Source: Pedobacter riviphilus
GTDB lineage: Bacteria > Bacteroidota > Bacteroidia > Sphingobacteriales > Sphingobacteriaceae
Length of the DNA stretch: 64,000 nt
Reading direction: 5' to 3'
NCBI RefSeq assembly: GCF_014692875.1
Contig: NZ_CP061171.1
Location: forward strand, 1 to 64,000
The number at the start of each line of letters is the position of its first letter. The stretch's first letter is position 1. A program made the position numbers and the translations under genes. The notes beneath the pieces are model-generated. The model saw only the letters and a program-made list of their open reading frames with translations, ran no database searches and was not told the DNA's origin. Below, piece by piece: positions 56,807 through 64,000 of the stretch.

Positions 56807-58003
56807 TTAGTTTGGGATGGTGTTGAACACTTCCATAAATTGGTTTTCAATATGTGTGATGTCGAAATTTTTTTCTGCATATACACGGCCATTACGCCCC
56901 ATTCTCCTTCGTAACACGGGGTCGGCTACCAGTTTCTCAATCAGTTGGAAAAAGCCTTGCAAATTATCCGGTGTAATACAATAGCCTACCTTATTATCTA
57001 CTACAATAGCGGCGCTCAGGTTATCTGGGGGCATTGCGAGTACTATCGGTTTTTCTGCACACAGGTAAGCGAGTACTTTCGAAGGCACTGAGTAGGCGCT
57101 AGCATCATTTTCTAGTATAGCCAGCAGGATGTCTGCGGTGCCGAATACTAGGCTCATGTCTTGAAAATCCTGAAAGGGAAGTAACAGGAGATTGTCCAGC
57201 TGCTTTTTCTCTTTTTCTTTTTGCAGAAAATCTGCCCCTAAACCTTCGGAGATAATAATAAAAAGCACTTCTTTATGTTTGCGGAAATATTCGGCCGCGG
57301 CAGATAGTATGGATGGATTATGCTTTAATCCAAGTGTACCCGAATAAACTACACAGGTTTTATCAGCCACCTGGTGCCGGTTAGCCCATTCATTGTTCTT
57401 GCCTTTAAGTGTTATTTCAGGAAGAGGTGCCCAGTTGGGGATGTAGGTTACTCGTTTCGGATCAATCTTCCATTTTTGAAAGAGGTCATTAAAGGCCGGT
57501 GTAATACTGATCACATGTGTGCTTTTTCTCAGCAGTCCAGCTTCCAGTTTTTTGAAGTAGTACCATAGTGGGAAGCTCATAAAACCCAGTCGCTGTTTTG
57601 CAATCTGCTGAATGGCAATAGAATATATGTCCTGGCACCAGTATACAAATTTGATTCCCTTCCTGATGCAGTATTCTTGTAAATGCTGCTGCACAAATAA
57701 TGGGGTTGTACTGCTTACCACCACGTTAGGCTGAAATGTTTTCAGTGTAGTGATGAGCTGCTGAGCGTATTCAATTTCCTGTTTCCGTCTTTTTAAAAGA
57801 GAATATTTTTCGAATTTACCTTTAATGGTAATGGGCAGTATGCTTAGGCCAGATCCTGAATGGTGAAGGTCTTCAAAGTTTCCTTTGGGCGATTGGAAGG
57901 AAACCGAATAAGCATACAATACCTGATGCCCGCTTTGTGCGAACTGCTTACTAAGCTGAAGGGTGAAGGCGTGGCCTGAGTGATCGTTAACTACAATTTT
58001 CAT
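56807..58003 (-). CDS. Glycosyltransferase family 4 (WbuB-like)
   Basis: A 398-residue GT-B enzyme. The N-terminal part starts MKIVVNDHSGHAFTLQLSKQ. The C-terminal donor-binding domain has VVYSGTLGLKHNPS, then ILLAILENDASAYSVPSKVL and AYLCAEKPIVLAMP, resembling the EX7E region of GT4. Its start overlaps the stop of the FkbM gene by four bases (ATGA). It probably adds one residue of the repeat unit; donor and linkage are not predictable. Confidence 0.88.
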   Translation of the reverse strand: MKIVVNDHSGHAFTLQLSKQFAQSGHQVLYAYSVSFQSPKGNFEDLHHSGSGLSILPITIKGKFEKYSLLKRRKQEIEYAQQLITTLKTFQPNVVVSSTTPLFVQQHLQEYCIRKGIKFVYWCQDIYSIAIQQIAKQRLGFMSFPLWYYFKKLEAGLLRKSTHVISITPAFNDLFQKWKIDPKRVTYIPNWAPLPEITLKGKNNEWANRHQVADKTCVVYSGTLGLKHNPSILSAAAEYFRKHKEVLFIIISEGLGADFLQKEKEKKQLDNLLLLPFQDFQDMSLVFGTADILLAILENDASAYSVPSKVLAYLCAEKPIVLAMPPDNLSAAIVVDNKVGYCITPDNLQGFFQLIEKLVADPVLRRRMGRNGRVYAEKNFDITHIENQFMEVFNTIPN

Positions 58004-58740
58004 ATGTTTTTCCTTTTATATAAAAGATCCATTTGTAGGATTTGTAATTTCTCAGATTGAAGGAAGCCTACAGGGGCAATGAATTCAAAACCCAGTTCTT
58101 TTACAAAATCATGCATTTCATCAAACAGAGGTTCACCATCATACATCTGAACAAAAGAGGTTTCAAATAACAGGTAATCAATTTGTGGCAGGCTGTTTAT
58201 TGCACCTTTTAATACTTCCTTCTCAAATCCCTGTACATCCATTTTAAGTAATACCGGCGAGGTAAAGAGTATTTTGTGGTGCAGGTCATCCAATCGTTGT
58301 ACAGGTGTTTCTATCTGGTGGGAAATGGCTGTTTTAGGGAGCATGTTTTTTTGCAGTGCAGATACATGCAGAGCCGAACTGGCATGAGAGTAAGCATTAC
58401 TATAAAATTCAAGTGTTCCGCTTGAGTTGCCCAAAGCCATGTTATAAGTGCTAATGCTATTTAACCTGCTTGTATTACGTTGTAAAATCGAAAATACTTC
58501 AGGTAGCGGCTCGAAAGAATGTATATGTGCGCCAGGGTAGAAGTGATTTGCAGCTATTGCAAACTGGCCCTGATTAGCGCCTGCATCTATAATAGTACCT
58601 AGTACCGGTATGTAATGCCTACAGTTGTGCAGTATCAGCGTAGAAGCAACCGAGGCACCTTTTTCTGATAGCGCCCCGAGGCTCCTGCCTGAGGCCAGGA
58701 ATACTTTTACAGCATCTGTTATTTTAAAAAGCATATTCAT
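58000..58740 (-). CDS. FkbM family methyltransferase (2)
   Basis: A 246-residue FkbM enzyme. SAM-binding GTIIDAGANQGQFAIAANHF (about 50-70), HSFEPLPEVFSILQ, and the signature VLLKMDVQGFEKEVLKGAIN (about 165-185) are clear; LLFETSFVQMYDGEPLFD follows. It overlaps the upstream glycosyltransferase and the downstream one by four bases each, so it is translated in a chain with them. It likely methylates a sugar of the glycan built here. Confidence 0.9.
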   Translation of the reverse strand: MNMLFKITDAVKVFLASGRSLGALSEKGASVASTLILHNCRHYIPVLGTIIDAGANQGQFAIAANHFYPGAHIHSFEPLPEVFSILQRNTSRLNSISTYNMALGNSSGTLEFYSNAYSHASSALHVSALQKNMLPKTAISHQIETPVQRLDDLHHKILFTSPVLLKMDVQGFEKEVLKGAINSLPQIDYLLFETSFVQMYDGEPLFDEMHDFVKELGFEFIAPVGFLQSEKLQILQMDLLYKRKNI

Positions 58741-59837
58741 GTCGAAAATTTGAGGTTCCAGCAGTCTTTATAAAAATTAATTGTTTCTTGTACACTTTTG
58801 TTCCATGTAAATTGCTGCACCTGTTGCAGTCCCTGGGCAATCAGCCGTTGTTTAAATGTTTCATTCTCTAGTGCGCTGATCTTTTCAGCAAACAATAAGG
58901 GGTCTGGCCTGTCGGCCATTAGTCCGGCCTTGCCTACTACTTCGGGCATCGATGTCATATTGGTAGTTACTACAGGACAACCAGCTTTCATGGCTTCTCC
59001 CAGAGGAAATCCGAAGCCTTCATAAGCGGAAGTATAAAGAAGGCAGAAAGCATGATTATATAATATATTGAGATCGGACTGGCTTATTGTTTGGAAAATA
59101 CGATAGCGCCCTGGTATTTTTTTGTTCATCATACCTATTTCTTTTTTATCCCATAGCTCACCACCTACCACTACCAGGTTGAAGGATGGGGGCAGCAGCT
59201 CTATTGTTTTTATTGCCGTAAAAAAATTCTTATAATTCCTGCGAGCACCTACATATAGGACAAATTTTTCACGGAGATCGATGTCAAGCGAACAGTTAGC
59301 CGGTTGCTGTTTGTTAATCGGGTAGAAGTTACCGATGCCATGATGGATCACTTTTATTTTCGCTGGGTTAATGCCAGGAAAAAAGTGAAGTAGTTCTTGT
59401 CGGGTACTATTTGAGATACATATGATACCATCGGCGCGTCTGATGCCATATGCCTTTTGCATTGTATTTGCCAGTCCTCGTGGGAACTTTGAGGCCAACT
59501 TCCGCTCATGGGCAAAATCATGCACGGTAAGGATATTTAGTATGTCCTTTTGAGGGGATATCCGTAGATATCCTCCATGAAAAATGGCAGCAGTAGGAAG
59601 GGTATAACGTAGCGGCAGATACCGAAGGTACTTTAAGGGTATCCTGCTCTCCTGGATACAATGGAAGCGGTTATAGTCTATTTTCTTTTCAAAAATATTG
59701 TCTGATTTTGGCCGTGCATTTAAAAAGCCTATTGAAAGCTCGCTGTTGCACATGCCAGACAGCAGTTCATACCAATAGGCAGATACACCGCCGGCTTTCT
59801 GAATGGAAAATACACTGTTGTCGAAAAATACCTGCAT
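58737..59837 (-). CDS. Glycosyltransferase family 4 (mannosyltransferase-like)
   Basis: A 366-residue GT-B enzyme. The N-terminus has the GT4 start with NSVFSIQKAGGVSAYWYELL; the donor domain shows FVLYVGARRNYKNFFTAI, LLYTSAYEGFGFPLGEAMKA (EGFGFPxxE, the retaining GT4 signature) and GCPVVTTNMTSMPEVVGKAG. It lies in the overlapping gene chain 56807-63693. Confidence 0.92.
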   Translation of the reverse strand: MQVFFDNSVFSIQKAGGVSAYWYELLSGMCNSELSIGFLNARPKSDNIFEKKIDYNRFHCIQESRIPLKYLRYLPLRYTLPTAAIFHGGYLRISPQKDILNILTVHDFAHERKLASKFPRGLANTMQKAYGIRRADGIICISNSTRQELLHFFPGINPAKIKVIHHGIGNFYPINKQQPANCSLDIDLREKFVLYVGARRNYKNFFTAIKTIELLPPSFNLVVVGGELWDKKEIGMMNKKIPGRYRIFQTISQSDLNILYNHAFCLLYTSAYEGFGFPLGEAMKAGCPVVTTNMTSMPEVVGKAGLMADRPDPLLFAEKISALENETFKQRLIAQGLQQVQQFTWNKSVQETINFYKDCWNLKFST

Positions 59838-59849
59838 CTAAAATTGTCT

Positions 59850-60731
59850 TTATATCCACATGTGTAACATTACTGGGTTGCCAGATAAATAATGAATCCC
59901 CTTTACGAGATAATTGTATTCCGGTACCACGCTTTTAATCAAAGCGATCAGTTTTTCATAATCCTGTCCTTTATGATAGGTGGTGATCGCTATTTTCGGT
60001 TTGCCTGTGCGGATGGTTTCAATCGCACCCCTGATCATATCTTCCTCAAATCCTTCAATGTCCGCTTTCAGATAATCTATCATAATCCCTTTATCAGCGA
60101 AAAGACTATCGATGGTCACTACATCTACTTCAATCGCTTCACTGTTTTCACTGTGCTGACCAATGGTACCATTTAGGACAGTGTCATCGGAGGTCATGTT
60201 GATATATGCCTTTTGGCAGGTATCACCTGCCGCTACAGGCAGGATCACCACGTTATCTTTTTGTCCGAAAAGTTGCTGCAGGGAATCTATAAACAAGGGC
60301 AAAGGTTCCAGTATATAAATGCGACCGGCAGTGTACTGATGTCTAAAGGCAAAAAAACCTTCTGCACTGCCACAATCAACAACCACGTCTCCTGGCGCAA
60401 TTGCTGTTTGCGGAATTTCGTAGTAATGCCAGTGTTGCGGCCTTGCTTCGGTTATGATCATGGCAAAACTGTAAAACGGTGCGGTTGCAGGGTAAATGAA
60501 TAAGTCCTCATAACCTGTTATCTGGTAATAGCAGTATTTTTCGTCTTTATTTACCAAGGTGGCTTTTTCATTGGCCACCTTATACATCCGTGGTGAAAAC
60601 AGGTGGTACAGCATTTCATGCCATGTCGTTCTCCTTCTAACCTTTTTATTGAAAAGGTAGTGATACAATAAAGACAGCCGGAATCGAATCCCCCAGAGCA
60701 TACTATGTACTTTGTTCATGTCCATTTTCAT
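59850..60731 (-). CDS. FkbM family methyltransferase (3)
   Basis: A 293-residue FkbM-type enzyme. The SAM-binding motif is degenerate, DVVVDCGSAEGFFAFRHQYT (about 112-131), followed by IYILEPLPLFIDSLQ and MIDYLKADIEGFEEDMIRGA (about 220-240), with DIEG for the common DVEG/DTEG. Several start codons are possible (60731, 60725, 60719, 60701); the first overlaps the polymerase gene by 29 bases. Confidence 0.87.
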   Translation of the reverse strand: MKMDMNKVHSMLWGIRFRLSLLYHYLFNKKVRRRTTWHEMLYHLFSPRMYKVANEKATLVNKDEKYCYYQITGYEDLFIYPATAPFYSFAMIITEARPQHWHYYEIPQTAIAPGDVVVDCGSAEGFFAFRHQYTAGRIYILEPLPLFIDSLQQLFGQKDNVVILPVAAGDTCQKAYINMTSDDTVLNGTIGQHSENSEAIEVDVVTIDSLFADKGIMIDYLKADIEGFEEDMIRGAIETIRTGKPKIAITTYHKGQDYEKLIALIKSVVPEYNYLVKGIHYLSGNPVMLHMWI

Positions 60732-62127
60732 TTATTGATTCGTTATATGCACAGAGTAATGCCACTATGACTAAAAAAAGATCGATCTGACTAAAAAAGA
60801 AACAAACAGCCAGATATGCCAGATAACTACGTTGAAAAGGTGGAGTCTCCTGCGCCGTTCTGGTTAGTATCAGGAAGAAGAAAAACAGGGAAACAGCACC
60901 GAATTCTGCCAGAATAAAGAACCAGCGCATATTTAGGTTCTGGCCGCCAATGCCTTCCACGCGGTTTTGATAACTCATCTGCCCGAAAAAATAACGCGGA
61001 GGAATGAAGGTGCTGTTTCCAGCTCCGTAACCGGATATAAAGAGATAAGGTTCATCCTTCAAAAAATCTACTACCGGTAGTTCCATATCCCGCTGCAGCG
61101 GAATCCCTAGGAAAATGTTATTTTTGCGCCATATCTCATTATTATAGCGGTAAGTGGATCTCTCAAGTAGCAGCCGATATACGGGATGGTTGCGGTTAGC
61201 CAGGTATTGTTTCATGAAATATTCCTTGGAGGCCGCAATGGCGAGGAAAATGCCAACGATCATGCCCATGGTGCCAATTATTTTCCATCTCACCGACATC
61301 AATTTTGGCAGACAGAAAAAAAGAAGACCACCAGCCATGATATTAACCCAAAAGGTTTGCGAAGAGGTGAGTATACCTACAACAAACATTACCGCGGCCG
61401 CCCTGTAGTTCCGATCTCTCAAGAAAAAGGGAATGGCTAAAGAAAGAAAGGCGCTGAATATTTTAGGTTCGGAGAACAGGGCCTGTACGCGAACCCCGAG
61501 CGGGCCATTGATTTCCATGATTAGGTAACGGCTTTGAAGCCCTAAAAGCTCGCTAAGTTCTACATTCTGGAAAACGAGCTGTACTACAATCTGGATTGCG
61601 GCTATGATACAGGATATAACCGCAATTTTTTTTATGCTATTGGCAAATTTTTCAAATGAAAGCTGTCCTCTTTCCTGCACGATCTTGGCGCCAATGGCAA
61701 ATAAAGGCAGATAGGTTTTGAGGTAAAAATAAATGGGCTTGGTATAAAAAGCGTACAACCTGCCACCAGGATAATTAAAAGGATCTTTGTAAAATTGTGT
61801 GATCAGGAATACCACAATACTAGATAGCAGGGGCAATATCAATAAAAAGAGATATTCTTTCCGGATGTATTGCTTGCCGGTAAATAACTGATGCGCCTGT
61901 TCTACAAAGATATAAATGCCAACAAAAAAAGTAGCTGTAAAAGTAGGCCCGATTACAAGCATGGTATAGGCTTCTGTTGCAAAGGCGTAGAGTAGCGTAT
62001 CGATAATAGAGATCCGCTTGTTATAGTACAGGTATAGCAGTGTTACGGCAATAACCAGGGGCATGCTTTCTCTGAAACATTCCACGAATAAATTACTGCT
62101 CTGAAGACTGCTGTATCCGGTTTCCAT
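60703..62127 (-). CDS. O-antigen polymerase/ligase-like membrane protein
   Basis: A 474-residue polytopic protein with about eleven membrane helices and one large periplasmic loop (about 325-400), the layout of Wzy polymerases and WaaL ligases. No short motif proves which; its place among glycosyltransferases with an initiating phosphotransferase favours Wzy. The loop contains SGYGAGNSTFIPPRYFFGQM. It starts one base before the next gene's stop upstream. Confidence 0.8.
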   Translation of the reverse strand: METGYSSLQSSNLFVECFRESMPLVIAVTLLYLYYNKRISIIDTLLYAFATEAYTMLVIGPTFTATFFVGIYIFVEQAHQLFTGKQYIRKEYLFLLILPLLSSIVVFLITQFYKDPFNYPGGRLYAFYTKPIYFYLKTYLPLFAIGAKIVQERGQLSFEKFANSIKKIAVISCIIAAIQIVVQLVFQNVELSELLGLQSRYLIMEINGPLGVRVQALFSEPKIFSAFLSLAIPFFLRDRNYRAAAVMFVVGILTSSQTFWVNIMAGGLLFFCLPKLMSVRWKIIGTMGMIVGIFLAIAASKEYFMKQYLANRNHPVYRLLLERSTYRYNNEIWRKNNIFLGIPLQRDMELPVVDFLKDEPYLFISGYGAGNSTFIPPRYFFGQMSYQNRVEGIGGQNLNMRWFFILAEFGAVSLFFFFLILTRTAQETPPFQRSYLAYLAVCFFFSQIDLFLVIVALLCAYNESINENGHEQST

Positions 62128-62128
62128 A

Positions 62129-63046
62129 TTAATTTATCAATCTGTAAATACGTTTGCACTGGTTGAATAGCCACATATTGTTTTGCACCATTTTTTTGAT
62201 CCTTATATAAAATTTGCCTGGGTTATATAACGTTTTGAGGCTATGCCTGTCTGCTTCTTCATCGATGTTATAGCTGTTGGGGTGCTTTATTTCTGTTATT
62301 TCGCCATATTGTATCTTGCTAAACCACACGGGAACGGAGTGGGTGTGGGTAGCGTTTTTGCCATAACCGATATTTTTGACAAGACTGATATTGGGCGTGA
62401 TTACCAATCCCTTATTGAACCACACGCTCATAAACCATTGGATATCCCAGGTATCTGTTTGGGCATTGTTTACGGATTGCAGTTCTGACTGCAGGAAGCT
62501 GTTGAGACCCTGTCTGGAAGCATTCTCGTAGCGCTGAAGGCTGAAGTCGTAATGCCGCCAGGCACGCCGCCAGCTTGCCCATCCCCACACGTGTGCATAG
62601 CGCGAAAAATAGTAGGAGCCATTTCCCCTCAGCATGCCCGCCTGGTAGTTGCTTCCGTTAACATGCATAATATTCTTGTTCAATCGGTATTTTTCTAACA
62701 TCGCCTTACAGAAAGAGAAGAAGGTTGGATTCGGCAAACAATCATCTTCCAGGATAATGCCTTCTTCTACATTGTTAAAAAACCAGTCGATGGCGGTGCT
62801 TACCGCTTTCCCACAGCCCAGGTTATCGGGGCGGAATAGGGTTTCTACCTTACAAGGCCAGTCGATGCCATTTAAGATCGTTGTTCTGGTGGTTTCGCAC
62901 AGCGCAGCTTCTCCAGGCTGATCGGCCCGGGGACCATCGGCAGCAATAAACAATCGTTCAGGCTGCTGCAGCCTGATCTGCCCGAATATCAGCAATGCTT
63001 GTTCGGGACGGTTAAATACCAGAAGTAAGATCGGCGTGTGTAACAT
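62129..63046 (-). CDS. Glycosyltransferase, GT-A type (GT2/nucleotide-diphosphosugar transferase-like)
   Basis: A 305-residue enzyme starting TPILLLVFNRPEQALLIFGQ with LFIAADGPRAD, a pattern of the sugar-transferase group with a GT-A fold. The donor-metal motif is EGIILEDDCLPNPTFFSFC (about 95-113). VWGWASWRRAWRHYDF (about 150) is also typical of this group. Its start abuts the methyltransferase stop by one base. Donor and acceptor are unknown. Confidence 0.87.
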   Translation of the reverse strand: MLHTPILLLVFNRPEQALLIFGQIRLQQPERLFIAADGPRADQPGEAALCETTRTTILNGIDWPCKVETLFRPDNLGCGKAVSTAIDWFFNNVEEGIILEDDCLPNPTFFSFCKAMLEKYRLNKNIMHVNGSNYQAGMLRGNGSYYFSRYAHVWGWASWRRAWRHYDFSLQRYENASRQGLNSFLQSELQSVNNAQTDTWDIQWFMSVWFNKGLVITPNISLVKNIGYGKNATHTHSVPVWFSKIQYGEITEIKHPNSYNIDEEADRHSLKTLYNPGKFYIRIKKMVQNNMWLFNQCKRIYRLIN

Positions 63047-63693
63047 TATTTTGTTGCCTCCAATGCAACGGCATTATTAAATCTAATTTCTTCTTCTACC
63101 AGTTTAAACATGGGATCTGGGCTGTCGTTAAACGCACAATTTCTGATGTTTTTAAACCCTGCGGCAGCAAGCTGATGCGTTAAGGAAAGGTGGTCCCACA
63201 TGTACAGGTGTTCGCGGTTACCTAGGGCCAGCTGTATCAGCTGTTTCAGCCCCCTGATCCTTTTTTCTTTTCCCAACAGTGTTTCTCCCATAAAAGCGGT
63301 ATTGGCTTTAGGGTCATTGTTTGAGAGTTGCTCGAGATATCTCTTTGCAGCACCAGCAAGATCTGGCAGTACGCACCTGAAGTAACCGCCGGGCTTCAGC
63401 ATCCGAAAACTATTCCTGATCGCCAGAAGGCAGTCGTTATAGGCCAGATGCTCCAGTACATGCGAACAGTAAATGCCATCGCAAGCGTTATCCTCTATGC
63501 CTGGAAGGCCTTTCAGTATATCGCCCAGTAAAACGCCAGGGTGGAAAGATACATGCATGGCCGGCGCGAGCAATTTCCCAATCAGGGGAATCCGCTGGAT
63601 CCTGAGTGTGGGCGATGCATCGTAGTTTTTCCAGCCATCTGGTGCTGAAAAAGGGCCACTGCCATATTGTACGTATAACTTGCTTCCAGACAT
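63046..63693 (-). CDS. Class I SAM-dependent methyltransferase
   Basis: A 215-residue methyltransferase from ATG 63693 (MSGSKLYVQYGSGPFSAPDG). The core contains CDGIYCSHVLEHLAYNDCLL and AIRNSFRMLKPGGYFRCVLP, the usual motif pattern after the SAM-binding strand, in the Methyltransf_11 style. A longer frame using TTG at 63750 overlaps the neighbouring FkbM gene in another frame, so I prefer the ATG 10 bases after that gene's stop. It belongs to the polysaccharide locus, with the target unknown. Confidence 0.87.
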   Translation of the reverse strand: MSGSKLYVQYGSGPFSAPDGWKNYDASPTLRIQRIPLIGKLLAPAMHVSFHPGVLLGDILKGLPGIEDNACDGIYCSHVLEHLAYNDCLLAIRNSFRMLKPGGYFRCVLPDLAGAAKRYLEQLSNNDPKANTAFMGETLLGKEKRIRGLKQLIQLALGNREHLYMWDHLSLTHQLAAAGFKNIRNCAFNDSPDPMFKLVEEEIRFNNAVALEATK

Positions 63694-63703
63694 ATTATGT
63701 GTG

Positions 63704-64000
63704 TTATGTGTGCATATTTTTAAAAATGTATGTGTAATAGGTTTTGGCAAACAAGCTATAGCCTATCTGTTGCATAAATTGGTATAATTCGCTGCTCTCT
63801 GGCTGGAATACCTCGAAGGGAGGCGATTCGGCCAGTACATACTCCGGTTTGTATTTGTTCCAATTGTTAGATCGAAGTACTTCTAAATCGAGCCCTTCGG
63901 CATCGATGGTGAGAAAGTCGATGGTCGTATCTTTTGCCAGGTATTCATCCAGGATATCAGCCAGTGGCCAGGTTTCGATCTTCTTTTCTGCAATTACATG
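63704..64000 (-). CDS. FkbM family methyltransferase (4), C-terminal part, cut by the window edge
   Basis: An open frame on the minus strand from the window edge to a TAA at 63704-63706 gives 98 residues. It contains IDFLTIDAEGLDLEVLRSNN, the FkbM hallmark segment, then YKPEYVLAESPPFEVFQPES. The 5' part with the SAM-binding motif lies beyond 64000. It is the fourth FkbM-like protein of the locus. Confidence 0.82.
   Translation of the reverse strand, partial: HVIAEKKIETWPLADILDEYLAKDTTIDFLTIDAEGLDLEVLRSNNWNKYKPEYVLAESPPFEVFQPESSELYQFMQQIGYSLFAKTYYTYIFKNMHT

Noticed and set aside
63694..63750. 19-residue N-terminal extension of the methyltransferase at 63046 (TTG start)
   Set aside because: It overlaps the end of the FkbM gene in another frame and is low in domain-like character; ATG 63693 gives a normal start.

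Overview
The window reads as a chromosomal stretch of a Bacteroidota bacterium, most likely Pedobacter or a close relative in Sphingobacteriaceae. The reasons are the 16S sequence, promoters of the TTTG-N19-TAnnTTTG type instead of E. coli-type -35/-10 boxes, almost no Shine-Dalgarno sites, FecR/DUF4974 and STN proteins, and typical intergenic hairpin repeats. It opens exactly at the dnaA start codon, so the sequence was probably linearised there. These identifications come from reading the sequence, not from database searches.

Layout. 1-9.6 kb: dnaA, a NUDIX hydrolase, a LemA/TPM-domain operon, an FAD dehydrogenase, DinB and CoA-binding proteins, and a translationally coupled pair of outer-membrane lipid A deacylase-like genes (LpxR-type then PagL-type). 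9.6-16.1 kb: a complete rRNA operon (16S, tRNA-Ile GAT, tRNA-Ala TGC, 23S, 5S) with three tandem promoters. 16.4-21.1 kb: a secreted subtilase and a three-gene envelope-glycan module (GT-C enzyme, GtrB/ArnC-like GT2, ArnD-like deacetylase). 21.1-30.6 kb: a truncated sigma-factor remnant, a Crp-family regulator and a kdp potassium-uptake locus: a 26-residue membrane ORF, kdpF, kdpA, kdpB, kdpC, a porin, a small membrane protein and a KdpD without a kinase domain. 30.7-42 kb: two SDR oxidoreductases, several regulators and the most distinctive cluster of the window (31.7-36.2 kb). 42.3-54 kb: an FAD monooxygenase with an AraC regulator, an OmpR-type two-component system with secreted and outer-membrane partners, and a LytS/LytTR/TlpA operon. 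54.5-64 kb: an exopolysaccharide/O-antigen locus with an initiating phosphotransferase, a polymerase, glycosyltransferases and four FkbM-type methyltransferases; it runs off the right edge.

The cluster at 31.7-36.2 kb is the best candidate for a little-described system. It holds an ECF sigma factor, a FecR-type anti-sigma factor and, overlapping it, an envelope protein that joins an STN signalling domain and a carboxypeptidase-regulatory-like domain to an array of about 16-residue QxAGxxN surface repeats and a predicted C-terminal beta-barrel. A paralogue with the repeats and barrel but no STN domain lies just upstream. This looks like FecA/FecR/FecI surface signalling in which the TonB-dependent receptor is replaced by a repeat protein.

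Many intergenic gaps hold dispersed palindromic repeats, at least three families, concentrated inside the kdp locus and around the rRNA operon. I saw no insertion sequence, prophage or CRISPR array.
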